Below, piece after piece: positions 49,625 through 59,830 of a stretch of 64,000 nt of DNA; the first letter of the stretch is position 1; every line of letters begins with the position of its first letter. Below the pieces are notes generated by a model that worked only from the letters and a program-made list of their open reading frames with translations, ran no database searches and had not been told where the DNA came from. The translations under genes and the position numbers were made by a program. The stretch comes from Sphingomonas sp. 28-63-12 (lineage in GTDB: Bacteria > Pseudomonadota > Alphaproteobacteria > Sphingomonadales > Sphingomonadaceae). The stretch is from assembly GCA_002281535.1 (NCBI GenBank), contig NCGD01000013.1:28734-92733 (forward strand), written 5' to 3'.

Positions 49625-50319
49625 GCGCGCCGGCATTGACCCTCGCCGCAGCCGCAACCGGGGCCACGCCACGCTATCGGCTGGCGATCTTCGATTTTGA
49701 CGGGACGCTGGCCGACAGCGGCGATTGGTTCCTGTCGATTGCCGACGATCTCGCCGAGCGGTTTCGCTTTCGCCGGGTCGATTCGGCCGAAGTCGAAGCC
49801 TTGCGCGGGCGCACGACGCGCGAAGTGATCCGCCATGTCGGCATTCCGCGCTGGAAGCTGCCGGCGATCGCGCGCCATATCCACAAAAGGCTGGCCGACG
49901 AAACCGACCGGATCGAATTGTTCGACGGCGTTGCCGCGATGATCGACCAACTTGTCGCCAATGGCGTCAGGATCGCGGTGGTCACGTCGAATGCCGAGCA
50001 TAATGCGCGGGCGATCCTGGGCCCGGCACTCGTCGCCAAGATCGAGATGTTCGAATGTGGCGCATCGCTGTTCGGCAAGGCCCCGCGCTTCAAGCGCGTG
50101 CTGCGCAAGCTGGGGGTGGCCCATGCCGATGCGATATCGATCGGCGACGAAACCCGCGACCTGACCGCTGCGCGCAAGGTTGGCATCGATGCGGCTGCGG
50201 TGCTGTGGGGCTATGCCAACCGCAATATCCTGACCGCGCTCAACCCCGATGCGGTGTTCGATTCGCCCGCCGAGGTGATCGCGTTCATGCTCGGCAACCA
50301 GCACGAGGCCGTGGCTTGA
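49621..50319 (+). CDS. HAD-superfamily phosphatase
   Basis: Protein of 232 residues. HAD motif I is [15 protein letters not shown] (about residue 22), motif [11 protein letters not shown], motif III a Lys in KAPRFKRVL, and motif [18 protein letters not shown]. It fits phosphoglycolate phosphatase-like (Gph) enzymes in cap and length. Substrate not resolved. The stop overlaps the TTG of tgt. Confidence 0.88.
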   Translation: MSAPALTLAAAATGATPRYRLAIFDFDGTLADSGDWFLSIADDLAERFRFRRVDSAEVEALRGRTTREVIRHVGIPRWKLPAIARHIHKRLADETDRIELFDGVAAMIDQLVANGVRIAVVTSNAEHNARAILGPALVAKIEMFECGASLFGKAPRFKRVLRKLGVAHADAISIGDETRDLTAARKVGIDAAAVLWGYANRNILTALNPDAVFDSPAEVIAFMLGNQHEAVA

Positions 50320-51440
50320 GTCGCTTTACCTTTACCGTCAACGCCACCGATGGACGCGCCCGGACCGGGCAGATCGCGATGCAGCGTGGCACGATCCGCA
50401 CGCCCGCCTTCATGCCGGTCGGCACCGCCGCGACCGTCAAGGCAATGAAGCCTGCCGATGTCCGCGCATCGGGGGCCGACATCCTCCTGGGCAACACCTA
50501 TCATCTCATGCTGCGACCGGGGGCCGAACGCGTCGCCGCGCTTGGCGGGCTCCATGCGTTTATGGGGTGGGACCGCCCGATCCTGACCGACAGCGGCGGC
50601 TATCAGGTGATGAGCCTGTCCGACCTGACCACGCGCAACGAAGACGGGGTGACGTTCAAATCGCATCTGGACGGCAGCCGCCATACGCTGTCACCCGAGC
50701 GGTCGATCGAGATCCAGCGGTTGCTGGGATCGGACATCGTCATGGCGTTTGACGAGCTGGTCCCGACCACCTCGACGCCCGAGGTGCAGCAGGCGGCGAT
50801 GGCGCGATCGATGCGCTGGGCCAAGCGATCGCGCGCGGCGTTTGACGGCGGCGGCGCGCATGCCGAGCGCGCGGCGATCTTTGGCATCCAGCAAGGCGCG
50901 CTCGACGAAGCGCTGCGCCAATCCAGCGCCGATGCGCTGATCGAGATCGGCTTTGACGGCTATGCGGTGGGCGGGCTCGCGGTCGGCGAGGGCCAGGCGG
51001 CGATGTTTGGCTGCCTCGATTTCGCGCCCGGGCAATTGCCGGCGGACAAACCGCGCTATCTGATGGGGGTCGGCAAGCCCGACGACATTGTCGGCGCGGT
51101 CGAGCGCGGGATCGACATGTTCGATTGCGTGCTGCCGACCCGATCGGGGCGCACCGGCCAGGCCTTTACCCGCACCGGCCCGATCAACATCCGCAACGCG
51201 AAATTCGCCGAGGATATGGGGCCGCTTGACCCGGGGTGCGGTTGCCCGGTGTGCGCGGGCTGGAGCCGGGCCTATCTCCACCACCTCGTCCGCTCTGCCG
51301 AGATTTTGGGCGCGATGTTGATGACCGAGCATAATTTGTGGTTCTATCAGACGTTGATGAGTGATTTGCGCACCGCGATCAGCGAACAGCGCCTGACAAG
51401 CTATGCGCAAGACTTCAGAAAGCGATATGCCGGCGGATGA
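50316..51440 (+). CDS. tgt: Queuine/preQ1 tRNA-guanine transglycosylase
   Basis: Protein of 374 residues. Key sites are [13 protein letters not shown] with the catalytic Asp, [23 protein letters not shown] and [18 protein letters not shown] with the nucleophile Asp, and the zinc cysteines CGCPVCAG. It exchanges guanine for preQ1 at tRNA position 34. No ATG is available before residue 22, so the TTG at 50316 overlapping the HAD stop is the likely start. Together with queA this encodes two queuosine steps. Confidence 0.95.
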   Translation: MSRFTFTVNATDGRARTGQIAMQRGTIRTPAFMPVGTAATVKAMKPADVRASGADILLGNTYHLMLRPGAERVAALGGLHAFMGWDRPILTDSGGYQVMSLSDLTTRNEDGVTFKSHLDGSRHTLSPERSIEIQRLLGSDIVMAFDELVPTTSTPEVQQAAMARSMRWAKRSRAAFDGGGAHAERAAIFGIQQGALDEALRQSSADALIEIGFDGYAVGGLAVGEGQAAMFGCLDFAPGQLPADKPRYLMGVGKPDDIVGAVERGIDMFDCVLPTRSGRTGQAFTRTGPINIRNAKFAEDMGPLDPGCGCPVCAGWSRAYLHHLVRSAEILGAMLMTEHNLWFYQTLMSDLRTAISEQRLTSYAQDFRKRYAGG

Positions 51441-51463
51441 ACCGGCGCGTGAAGGAGAGTAAG

Positions 51464-51670
51464 ATGGCCGACATGAACGAAATCGAGGCTGCGGCCCGCG
51501 CCGCCAAGCGCGTCCGCGAAGCCGGCGACCAGACCGAACTGGAAAAAAAGCAGCAGGCCAAGGAAGGCAACTGGCCGTTGGTGCCGATCGGCATCGGCAT
51601 CGGCATCGGTTCGGCCGCGCTGGCCGCCGCGCTGCTCTATGCGCGCAGCGGCCGCAAGGATCGCGGCTGA
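51464..51670 (+). CDS. Small membrane protein
   Basis: Protein of 68 residues beginning MADMNEIEAAARAAKRVREAG, a charged helix, followed by a membrane segment (PLVPIGIGIGIGSAALAAALLYA) and a basic end. AAGGAGAG lies seven bases upstream of the ATG, a strong ribosome site, so the frame start at 51437 is not used. Function unknown; the tgt stop is 23 bp upstream. Confidence 0.75.
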   Translation: MADMNEIEAAARAAKRVREAGDQTELEKKQQAKEGNWPLVPIGIGIGIGSAALAAALLYARSGRKDRG

Positions 51671-51802
51671 CGCTTGCCGATGCCCCGCTGCGATGGCGCC
51701 CAGTGAACCGACTCCCCAGCGCATCGCCGATTGACAAGCATAACACACCCGCGCCACGCTGACGGCGCCTTGCCCCCCTATGCCGTCCTGGAGAAGATGT
51801 TG

Positions 51803-54640
51803 ATGCGCCTGTTCCGTGCCGCCTTGCTGATCGGTGCCGCCGTTCTGCCGCTCACCGCCCAGGCGCAGCAGACGCCGGCACCCCAATCGACCAGTGCGGT
51901 CAAGCCGATCGCCTATACCGAACGCACCCTGGCCAATGGCCTGCGCGTCTTTGCGATCCGTGACACGGGAACGGCGACCGTATCGGTGCAGGTCTGGTAT
52001 GATGTCGGATCGAAGGATGACCCCAAGGGGCGATCGGGCTTTGCGCACATGTTCGAACATCTGATGTTCAAGGCAACGCGCAACCTGGTCGCCGAGCAGT
52101 TCGACCGGCTGACCGAGGATGTCGGCGGCTACAACAATGCATCGACCAACGACGATTACACCAATTATTACGAGACCGTCCCCGCCAATCACCTGCAGCG
52201 GTTGCTGTTCGCCGAGGCCGACCGGATGGCGTCTCTGGTGGTCGAGCCGACCAGCTTTGCCTCAGAACGCGACGTGGTGAAGGAGGAGCTGCGGCTGCGG
52301 GTATTGGCTGCCCCTTATGGCAAGCTGTTCTCGCTCTATTTCCCCGAAATCTCCTACACGACCCACCCCTATGCCCGGCCCGGCATCGGCAGCATCGCGG
52401 CGCTTGAAGCGGCATCGATCGACGATGTCCGCGCCTTCCACGCGACTTATTATCGGCCCGACAATGCCGTGCTGGTGGTGGCGGGCAATTTCGACCCCGC
52501 GCAACTCAACGCCTGGGTCGATCAATATTTCGCCGGCATTGCCAGGCCCGATCGCCCAATCCCGCGCGTGACGGTAACCGAGCCCGAGCGCACCGCCGCG
52601 ATCACCCGGACGGTCTATGAAGACAACACGCCGCTGCCGGCGGTGCTGATCAGCTATCCAATCCCGGCCGATCGCGATCCCGATTCGGCAGCGCTGGCGG
52701 TGCTGAATGCGATTTTGTCGGCAGGCGAAAGCTCGCGCATTTATGAATCACTGGTCTATCGCGACCAGATCGCCCAATCGGCGGGGACGTTTCTGGATTC
52801 CAAGCAATCAACCGGCGCCTTCGCCGTTTATGCGATCCTGGCCGGCGGCAAATCGGCCGGGGCTGGCGAAGCGGGGCTCAAGGCCGAGATCCGGCGTGTT
52901 CGCGAGCAACCGGTAACCGAGGCCGAATTGAGCGAGGCGAAGAACCAAATCATCACCGGCGTACTCAACGAGCGCGAAACCGCCAATGGCAAGGCGTCGA
53001 CGATCGCCAGTGCGGTGATTATCGACGGCGATGCCGGCGCTGCCGACCGCCAGCTTGCCGCACTTGCCAATGTCACCGCCGCCGATATCCAGCGCGTCGC
53101 CAAGCGTTATCTGACCGACAATCGCGCGGCGACGATCCGCTATCTGCCCGCCACCCCGGGTGGCCCGAAAGGCGATCCGATCGACGTTGCCGCCACGGTG
53201 CAGGTCGCCGCGCTGACGCCCCCGGCCGATATCAAGATCGTCGCCCCGGCAACAGCGGCCGAGCGAATCCTGCCGCCGCCACCGGCCGCCCCGGTCAGCG
53301 CGGCGATCCCGGCACCGGTCGAAACGCGGCTGGCCAATGGCTTGCGGGTGATCGTCGTTGAAAAGCATGATTTGCCGCTGATCGCCGCCAGTCTGGTTGT
53401 TGCGCCCGGCGGCGGCGCGGTTGATCCGGGCAATTTGCCGGGGCTGAACAGCCTGACCGCCGAGTTGCTGACCAAGGGCACGACTACCCGGTCCGCCACC
53501 CAGATCGCCCGCGAGATCGAATCGCTCGGCGGGTCGATCAGCAGCGATATCGACTGGGATGGTGCCACCATCAGCGTCGGCGTCAAATCGGATCAGGCCG
53601 AGCCGGCGATGGCGATCCTGGCCGATGTGGCGATGCGCCCGGCCTTTGCGCAGGCGGAAATAGACCGCGCCCGCACCCAGGCGATCGATGGTATCGGCGT
53701 CGAGCTCAAGGATCCGGCGCAGCTCGCCGGCATCGTCGCCGCGCGCGCGGTGTTCGGCAACAAACCCTATGGCCATGTGCTGACCGGCACGCCCGACGGG
53801 CTGAAGGCGATCAGCCGTGCCGATATCGTCAAAAGCTATGCGACGAGCTGGCGGCCCGATCGCGCTGCCCTGGTTCTGGTCGGCGACATCACGCTGGCCC
53901 AGGCCCAGGCGCTGGCAAGCAGCAACTTCGCCAGCTGGAAGGCCCCTGCCCTCGCTGCGCCCGCCGCACCAGCCGTCAGAGCAAGCTATCCGGCGCCGCG
54001 GGTGATCGTGGTCGATTTCCCGGGTGCCGGCCAGGCCGGTGTCGTGGTCGCCCGGCCCGGTATCGCGCGCAGGGATGCGGGCTATTATCCGGCTGCTGTC
54101 GCCAATGCGACCCTGGGCGTGGGCTTCTCGTCGCGGCTCAATCAGGAAATCCGCATCAAGCGCGGTCTGTCTTATGGGGCGGGCAGCACGGTTTCGGCGC
54201 GGCGCCAGCCCGGGCCGATCAGTGCCAGCACGCAGACCAAGAACCCGTCGGCGGCCGAAGTCGTGGGGCTGGTCGTCGCCGAGATGAAGCGGCTGGGCAG
54301 CGAACCCGCCGCTGCCGCCGAGCTCGAGACGCGCAAGGCCGTACTGATCGGCGGCTTTGGCCGATCGACCGAGACGACGGGCGGCATTGCCGGACTGATC
54401 GGCGGCTATGTCATCGATGACGTGCCGCTGACCGAGCTAAAAGACTATGCCATCCGGATCGAGAGCGTCGATCCGGCAGCGGTGCAGGCCGCCGCCGCGC
54501 AATTGCTCGACCCGGCCGCCGCCAGCATCGTCGTGGTTGGTGAATCAAAGCTGTTCATCGACGATCTCCGCAAGGCCTATCCAGCGCTTGAACTGATCCC
54601 GGCCAGCGCGCTGAAACTCGACTCGCCGACGCTGAAATGA
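51803..54640 (+). CDS. M16 (pitrilysin-like) metallopeptidase, two-repeat
   Basis: Protein of 945 residues with a signal peptide (AALLIGAAVLPLTAQAQ). The first half carries the inverted zinc motif HMFEHLMF (HxxEH, about residue 84) and the downstream Glu in ERDVVKEELRLR. The second half (LANGLRVIVVEKHDLPLI ... GTPDGLKAIS) is a second M16 unit without a zinc site, as in other long family members. Likely periplasmic peptide degradation. GGAGAAG sits six bases before the ATG at 51803. Confidence 0.92.
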   Translation: MRLFRAALLIGAAVLPLTAQAQQTPAPQSTSAVKPIAYTERTLANGLRVFAIRDTGTATVSVQVWYDVGSKDDPKGRSGFAHMFEHLMFKATRNLVAEQFDRLTEDVGGYNNASTNDDYTNYYETVPANHLQRLLFAEADRMASLVVEPTSFASERDVVKEELRLRVLAAPYGKLFSLYFPEISYTTHPYARPGIGSIAALEAASIDDVRAFHATYYRPDNAVLVVAGNFDPAQLNAWVDQYFAGIARPDRPIPRVTVTEPERTAAITRTVYEDNTPLPAVLISYPIPADRDPDSAALAVLNAILSAGESSRIYESLVYRDQIAQSAGTFLDSKQSTGAFAVYAILAGGKSAGAGEAGLKAEIRRVREQPVTEAELSEAKNQIITGVLNERETANGKASTIASAVIIDGDAGAADRQLAALANVTAADIQRVAKRYLTDNRAATIRYLPATPGGPKGDPIDVAATVQVAALTPPADIKIVAPATAAERILPPPPAAPVSAAIPAPVETRLANGLRVIVVEKHDLPLIAASLVVAPGGGAVDPGNLPGLNSLTAELLTKGTTTRSATQIAREIESLGGSISSDIDWDGATISVGVKSDQAEPAMAILADVAMRPAFAQAEIDRARTQAIDGIGVELKDPAQLAGIVAARAVFGNKPYGHVLTGTPDGLKAISRADIVKSYATSWRPDRAALVLVGDITLAQAQALASSNFASWKAPALAAPAAPAVRASYPAPRVIVVDFPGAGQAGVVVARPGIARRDAGYYPAAVANATLGVGFSSRLNQEIRIKRGLSYGAGSTVSARRQPGPISASTQTKNPSAAEVVGLVVAEMKRLGSEPAAAAELETRKAVLIGGFGRSTETTGGIAGLIGGYVIDDVPLTELKDYAIRIESVDPAAVQAAAAQLLDPAAASIVVVGESKLFIDDLRKAYPALELIPASALKLDSPTLK

Positions 54641-54681
54641 ACAGACAATTACGTTAACCATCAAGTGTTTCGCGGCGGGAC

Positions 54682-55815
54682 ATGGCAAAATCAGCCCGCG
54701 CGGACCACGCCGAAACGCGCTATGGCGCCGGGCGCCGGACAGGTGACGTCCGGGGCGGTGGCAAAGGGATTTCGGGCGTGTTCTGGCGGCGGTTTACGGG
54801 CAGGCAGATACGGGTAGCAAGTGCCGCCGCGCTGCTCGCGATCGTGTGCCTTGGCTATTCCGCGCAAGCCGCGATCCGGGCGATCATCGCCAGCCAATCG
54901 GCCCCCGGCCATAACGTGGTGCGCGCGGCGGGCTATGAGGCCGAGGATCATTTCCCCGGTGCCGCCCTGCTCTATGCTGCCGATGCCGATGCGGCGCCCG
55001 CCACCGGTACCACCGGCACTGCCGCCTTACCCGACCTGCCCGTGCCGGCTGATGCCGCGCAAGGGATGGACGGCACGATCCACCCCGCCGCTCCCTTTTC
55101 GATGCGCAACGCCAGCGCGACCGACCGTGACCGCGCCCTGCAATGCCTGACGGCCGCAATCTATTATGAGGCGGCCAACGAGCCCGATGCCGGCCAGCGC
55201 GCGGTGGCGCAGGTCATCCTGAACCGCGTGCGCCACCCGGCCTTTCCCGCCACTGTCTGCGGCGTGGTCTATCAGGGATCGGAACGCGCAACGGGCTGCC
55301 AGTTCAGCTATGCCTGTGACGGATCAATGGCGCGGGTGCCGACACGGGCGAGCTGGCTGCGGGCCATGCGGGTGGCGGCGGTGATGCTGGCCGGCGCCGT
55401 CGAGCGCGATGTGGGCACAGCCACCCATTATCACACCTATGCCGTCACCCCGGCCTGGAACCGGCAATTGGTGATGACGGCGGCAATCGGCGCGCATTTC
55501 TTCCATCGCTGGCAAGGCTATTGGGGAACACCGGCCGCGTTCCGCCAGCCCTATCTGGGCGGCGAGCCGGTGCCCGGCCCGCATTCGCGCGCGGCTTTGC
55601 CGCTGCCGACCAGCCCCTATGCGATTGCTACAGCGAATGCGATTGCCGCAGCGAATGCGCCCCGGCCGCGCACGGCTGCAGCGACGATCCAGCCGGCCTA
55701 TGCGCAAAGCAGCCTGCCGATCGCCGGCTATGCGCCCAGCCGCCCCGCCGCCGACACGCTGCCGGAATCGACCATCCTCGACAAATGGAAGGACAGCGGC
55801 AGGCCGCTGCGCTGA
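54682..55815 (+). CDS. Cell wall hydrolase, SleB type
   Basis: Protein of 377 residues. A membrane helix (VASAAALLAIVCLGYSAQAA) lies near residue 50. The catalytic domain (about residues 155-270) has the Hydrolase_2/SleB pattern: AIYYEAANEPDAGQRAVAQVILNRVRHPAFP, VCGVVYQG, and CQFSYACDG, with YHTYAVTPAWNR later. It cleaves peptidoglycan, probably as a lytic transglycosylase. Downstream there is an Ala/Pro-rich tail. The stop is 8 bp from the convergent S9 peptidase gene. Confidence 0.9.
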   Translation: MAKSARADHAETRYGAGRRTGDVRGGGKGISGVFWRRFTGRQIRVASAAALLAIVCLGYSAQAAIRAIIASQSAPGHNVVRAAGYEAEDHFPGAALLYAADADAAPATGTTGTAALPDLPVPADAAQGMDGTIHPAAPFSMRNASATDRDRALQCLTAAIYYEAANEPDAGQRAVAQVILNRVRHPAFPATVCGVVYQGSERATGCQFSYACDGSMARVPTRASWLRAMRVAAVMLAGAVERDVGTATHYHTYAVTPAWNRQLVMTAAIGAHFFHRWQGYWGTPAAFRQPYLGGEPVPGPHSRAALPLPTSPYAIATANAIAAANAPRPRTAAATIQPAYAQSSLPIAGYAPSRPAADTLPESTILDKWKDSGRPLR

Positions 55816-55822
55816 TCCGCCG

Positions 55823-57736
55823 CTATTTCGTCGCCAGATATTTGTCGAACCACGCAATTGTCCGCTTCTGGACGTCGATCGCATTGGCCGGTCCGCGGAT
55901 GCCATGGCCTTCCTCGGCATAGATCACCAGGCTGGTGGGCACGCCGAGATCCTTCAGCGCGTGCCAATATTCGATCGACTGGGTCGGCGGCACTTCGATA
56001 TCGCGTTCGCCGACATAGATGAAGGTGGGCGTGCGCGCGGCTTTCATGAAATAGATCGCCGAGGGCGCTTTATAGGCGTCATAATCTTCGTACAGCGTCT
56101 TGCCGAAATAGGGCAGCATCCACTGATCGATGCCATTGGTGCCATAATAGCTGATCCAGTTAGACAGCCCGGCACCCGCCACGATCGCCTTGAAGCGGTT
56201 GGTCTGGGTGTTGGCCCACATCGCCATGAACCCGCCATAGCTGCCCCCGGTCAGCCCGAGCCGCGCATCATCGATCGGGGCGACTTTCTCCACAGCGTCG
56301 ATTCCCGTCAGGATGTCGCGCAGATCGCCGCCGCCGAAATCGCGCTTGTTGGCCGCGGCGAACGCTTCGCCCTGGCCATAGCTGCCGCGTGGATTGGGCA
56401 GGAAGACATAATAGCCCGCGCGCACCAGTTCGGCCATGCCGCCGCGATCGACGAAATTGGGGACATTGGCCGCTGCCGGGCCGCCATGGACGATCGTGAT
56501 CATCGGCGCCTTGTTGGCGGGATCGGCACCGATCGGTGCGAGCAGCCAGCCCTGCACGTCAAAGCCGTCATTCTTCCAGCTGACGCTGCGCGCCGCGACG
56601 AGCGCACGGATATCGTCATTGTCATGGCTGATCTGGCGCGGGCTGGCGGGCTTGCCGGCGAAAATCGCCGGGGCATGCGCATAATCCTGCACGACCGTTG
56701 CCACCTGACGGCCATCGGCGCTGAACGCCGCGCGCCCGTCACCGGCGCCAAAGCTGGCCGCGCGGCTGAACAAGGGCGCGGAAAAGCCGGTATCGGCGGC
56801 GACCGCGACCAGTTGCGCCTGATCGCCCTTGAGCACCACGGCGCGCAGGCCCGCCCGGGTCCAGTCGAGCGAGGTGGCCGTCGCCCTGGCCCCGTCGGTG
56901 ATATTGACCGGCGCGCCGCCGGCCAGCGGCACCGTCCAGACATCGCCGCCGACCGAGCCGAAATCGCTCATCAGCCCGCCAATATAGGCGACCGTCTTGC
57001 CATCGGGCGAGACGCGCGGAAAGTTCAGCTGGGTGGCCGGTTTGGCGATCTGGCGGATCGCGCCGGTCTGCGCATCGACCGCGTCGAGCGTTGCCACCCA
57101 CCAATTGGCATCGCCATTGCCGAGCGCCGAGGTGACAACCAGTTCGGTCCCGTCCGGGGTCCAGTCATATTCATAGATATAGCGGCCTTCGGGCGAGAGC
57201 GGCTTGACCGCTTCCGCGGCAAGCGGGGCCGCGCCGAGCGCGAATATCGCGAGGCGCTGATCGTCATTCTTCTCGCCAATCTCGCCGACCTGGCGCACCC
57301 CGGCCTGGGCCGCGCCCGATTCCTTGGCGGCGCCGATCGTGACGAGCAAGGCGATGCGCTTGCCATCGGGCGAGAAGCGCGGCGTCTGGGCGATGCCCTT
57401 GATCGTGGCGACCGTCTGCAGCGACGCATCGCTGTGCGCGAGTTCAAGCGTGACCGTGCCGGCGGTGCGATCGCGCGCGAGAAAGGCCAGCGTGCCGTCG
57501 TCGGCAAAGCTCAGCCCGGCATAGCTGCACGTCGCGCAGGGATCGATCGTCGCAACGATGCGGCCGTCGCTCGCCTTGCGCAGCAGGATCTTGCCATGGC
57601 CGCCGCTGACCGTCTCGACCGTGGCGATGCGGTCCCCGGCCGCGTTGAGGGCAAGCCCGGCATATTGGCGGGGCGCGGCCAGCGCCGGGGCGCTGACGGT
57701 GGCAAAAAGGGTCGCGACGACAAGGGCAATCCGCAT
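55823..57736 (-). CDS. S9 family prolyl oligopeptidase
   Basis: Protein of 637 residues with signal peptide (ALVVATLFATVSAPALAA). The N-terminal part is a WD40-like beta-propeller (repeating blocks such as ADDGTLAFLARD and SPDGKRIALL). The C-terminal catalytic domain has the nucleophile in TGGSYGGFMAMW (GxSxGG), and His in EEGHGIRGPAN. It degrades Pro- or Ala-containing peptides in the periplasm. The ATG at 57734-57736 is chosen because the signal begins there; the frame further upstream is Pro/Arg rich and unlike coding sequence. Confidence 0.94.
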   Translation of the reverse strand: MRIALVVATLFATVSAPALAAPRQYAGLALNAAGDRIATVETVSGGHGKILLRKASDGRIVATIDPCATCSYAGLSFADDGTLAFLARDRTAGTVTLELAHSDASLQTVATIKGIAQTPRFSPDGKRIALLVTIGAAKESGAAQAGVRQVGEIGEKNDDQRLAIFALGAAPLAAEAVKPLSPEGRYIYEYDWTPDGTELVVTSALGNGDANWWVATLDAVDAQTGAIRQIAKPATQLNFPRVSPDGKTVAYIGGLMSDFGSVGGDVWTVPLAGGAPVNITDGARATATSLDWTRAGLRAVVLKGDQAQLVAVAADTGFSAPLFSRAASFGAGDGRAAFSADGRQVATVVQDYAHAPAIFAGKPASPRQISHDNDDIRALVAARSVSWKNDGFDVQGWLLAPIGADPANKAPMITIVHGGPAAANVPNFVDRGGMAELVRAGYYVFLPNPRGSYGQGEAFAAANKRDFGGGDLRDILTGIDAVEKVAPIDDARLGLTGGSYGGFMAMWANTQTNRFKAIVAGAGLSNWISYYGTNGIDQWMLPYFGKTLYEDYDAYKAPSAIYFMKAARTPTFIYVGERDIEVPPTQSIEYWHALKDLGVPTSLVIYAEEGHGIRGPANAIDVQKRTIAWFDKYLATK

Positions 57737-57870
57737 GCAGCTGTTCTTTCCTGGAGGACAGCGTCGGATAGCACAGCTTTGCCGCGCGGCAAGCGGGTCA
57801 CGCGCCGGCGGAGCGCCGGGCGGCGGGAAGAGTGTCACCAATCTCCCCGCCACGCAGCGGCATTACCGGC

Positions 57871-58290
57871 TTAGCGGCAGCGCACGTCGTTCTGGTCGTT
57901 CTTGTCGATCGCCTGGCCGGCGAGCGCGCCGCCACCGGCGCCGAGCAGGGTGCCGAGCACCTTCGACCCGCCCGGGGCGATCAGATTGCCAAGCAGCCCG
58001 CCAACTGCGGCGCCGACCACCAGCCCGGTGGTGCCGTCATTGCGGCGGCAATAATAGCGCCCGTCCTGGCCGCGATAGACGCGGTCATTCTGGTTCAGCC
58101 GATGCTCCTGATAGCGGCGATTATCCTCGCGATAATATTTGTCGGCATAATAGCCGCCATATTGCGGATCGGGATTGTTGTAATCATAGCGCCGATAATC
58201 CGAGGCATAGCCCGGCCCGGTGCTGCCATAGGTCTCGCAACCGGCGAGCAGGGTAGACGCGGCCAGCAGGCCAAGGGTGATCGTGCGCAT
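57871..58290 (-). CDS. Glycine-zipper 2TM-domain lipoprotein
   Basis: Protein of 139 residues with lipobox STLLAGC. After a Tyr/Asp-rich linker it has GLVVGAAVGGLLGNLIAPGGSKVLGTLLGAGGGALAGQAIDK, the glycine-zipper 2TM domain of the RcnB/SlyB-like group. Likely outer-membrane associated. GGAGAG is eight bases before the ATG at 58290. Confidence 0.82.
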   Translation of the reverse strand: MRTITLGLLAASTLLAGCETYGSTGPGYASDYRRYDYNNPDPQYGGYYADKYYREDNRRYQEHRLNQNDRVYRGQDGRYYCRRNDGTTGLVVGAAVGGLLGNLIAPGGSKVLGTLLGAGGGALAGQAIDKNDQNDVRCR

Positions 58291-58435
58291 GTCATCTCTC
58301 CAGCGTTGGTATTGGAGGTTGAATGCGCAGACGGCGATTTCGTTGCGTCGGTCGTTCAGGGCAGGGGCACCGTCCGGGCGTTGATGCCCTTGGTGCGCGC
58401 GGTTGGTTTCGCGCAACGGCCAGCCCGGCGCGGCG

Positions 58436-59083
58436 CTAGACCCGCGCCACCGCCAGCGATCCCGCCGGGGCCGGGGCGATGAGATCGGCTGCGGGCAGCT
58501 GCCCGGCAATCCAATGCCCCCAATGCGCGCGCGGCAGGAGGACGACCTGGCGCGAATGATAGGGCGCGACATCGGGGCCGGGCGTGGTCGTCAGCATCGT
58601 GAAGGCCTCCCCCACGGTTTCGTGCGTGCGCCAGATACCGGCAATGCAGAGATACGCGCCCGCCAGCGCGCCGCCCGGCGCGGGCGTGAAAATCCATTTG
58701 GTCTTGCGCTTCTGCCCCGGCTCGGGCGCGGTGAATTCGTAGAAGCCATCGACCGGAATCAGGCAGCGGCCGCCGGCGGCCGAATTGCCGAAGCGGCGAC
58801 CTTCGCTGCGCAGATTATAGAGCGGCTTGCCCGCGCCGGGCCCGCTGGTGAGCGGCCAGCTCCAGCGGCGGGTGACGAGTTCGGCGGTGAGCGCGGTGTT
58901 GGGCACAGTGCTGGCGGCATCGCCAGCGGCGGCGCGGATGATGACGGTGGGATCGGTGATGCGGATGCTCTCGAGCGGCGCCATGTTGGGCGCGCCTTCG
59001 GGGAAAACGAGCGGGATCTTGATCTGCGACCAGTCCTCACGGAGCTGGCCGAGGGAAATGCGGCGAGCGGCTTCATTGCACAT
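58436..59083 (-). CDS. SRAP-domain abasic-site-processing protein
   Basis: Protein of 215 residues. Cys2 after the initiator Met (MCNEAARR) becomes the N-terminal nucleophile that forms a thiazolidine crosslink with abasic sites, and YNLRSEGRRF, RCLIPVDGFYEF and the His in VAPYHSRQV complete the SRAP active site. It protects single-stranded DNA abasic sites in the same way as YedK/HMCES. It seems to be transcribed alone. Confidence 0.92.
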   Translation of the reverse strand: MCNEAARRISLGQLREDWSQIKIPLVFPEGAPNMAPLESIRITDPTVIIRAAAGDAASTVPNTALTAELVTRRWSWPLTSGPGAGKPLYNLRSEGRRFGNSAAGGRCLIPVDGFYEFTAPEPGQKRKTKWIFTPAPGGALAGAYLCIAGIWRTHETVGEAFTMLTTTPGPDVAPYHSRQVVLLPRAHWGHWIAGQLPAADLIAPAPAGSLAVARV

Positions 59084-59097
59084 GGCGCGCGCATGCT

Positions 59098-59197
59098 AGG
59101 ATTTCGCGACAGCTAAATCCAGCGCCGCGCGCCCGCGCGGGCAAGCCCGGCCGGCGCGGCCTCAAGCCGCGACCGACGACGCGGCTTTGCCGCGGCG
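59098..59197 (+). repeat. Dispersed ~100-bp repeat, copy 1
   Basis: Shares AGGATTT-GCGA-GCTAA-TCCAGCGCCG and the downstream CCGCGCGGGC-AGCCCGGCCGGCGCGGC segment with copy 2 at 59831-59927, the two flanking the four-helix protein gene. Both contain the stem AAGCCGCG/CGCGGCTT. Confidence 0.75.
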
Positions 59198-59216
59198 GCC
59201 TTCCAACCCCTCCCCC

Positions 59217-59253
59217 CACAAAAGAACGCGGGCGGCCTTTCAGCCACCCGCGT
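59217..59253 (-). terminator. Rho-independent terminator
   Basis: On the minus strand an 11-bp stem (59226-59236 with 59243-59253, one G-T pair, 6-base loop) is followed by TCTTTT, 20 bp beyond the stop of the DUF2383-like gene. Confidence 0.8.
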
Positions 59254-59272
59254 CCCTCCGCTCGGAGCTCGA

Positions 59273-59728
59273 TTACCTGTTCTGCAGGCTGTGCTTCAGA
59301 TCGCGCATCTCATCATGCCCGGCCTTGACCGACTGCCACGCCGCACCAATTGCCGAGCGCGTTGCCGCGCCGAGGTCCTGGTCGTTCAGCGCGGTTTCGA
59401 ACTTGGCCTTGATATGATCTTCGCCGCGCTCGACCTCGTTGACGATGGCCTGATCGTCCTGGCCGGTCACGGCGGCCTTGAGATCAAGGAAGGTGCGGTG
59501 CGCGCTGGCGAGGATCGTGCCGTCATCCTCCGGATTGCCACCGAGCTTTGACACTTCGGCCTGGAGCGAGCTGGCAACCTGGCGACGCTCGGTCGCGCGG
59601 CTGGTGAACAGCGCGGCAAAGCGGCTGTTGTCGGCATCCCTGGCGGCTTCGGTATAGCCATCGACGCTGTCGATCGTGGTGGCGATCAGGCCGTTGAGCG
59701 TGCGGATGTCATAGCTGGTCTCGGTCAT
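59273..59728 (-). CDS. DUF2383/PA2169-family four-helix-bundle protein
   Basis: Protein of 151 residues, all-helical. ETSYDIRTLNGLIATTIDSVDGYTEAARDADNSRFAALFTSRATERRQVASSLQAEVSKLGG fits the family named for PA2169 (DUF2383), ferritin-like four-helix bundles of unknown role, often stress-related. The ATG at 59726-59728 has AAGGAG eight bases upstream. The gene lies between two copies of a ~100-bp repeat. Confidence 0.82.
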   Translation of the reverse strand: MTETSYDIRTLNGLIATTIDSVDGYTEAARDADNSRFAALFTSRATERRQVASSLQAEVSKLGGNPEDDGTILASAHRTFLDLKAAVTGQDDQAIVNEVERGEDHIKAKFETALNDQDLGAATRSAIGAAWQSVKAGHDEMRDLKHSLQNR

Positions 59729-59830
59729 GAGCATAACTCCTTGGTTTGTGGTGAGGAGTGAACGCGCAAGGGCCGCAGATGGGGGCGCGGTTCGTCGGGT
59801 ATTTTGCGCTGATGAAGGCGCACGCACGCC

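Noticed and set aside
55619-57874. 751-codon plus-strand frame opposite the S9 peptidase
   Set aside because: Arg/Asp-rich shadow of a well-defined peptidase gene.
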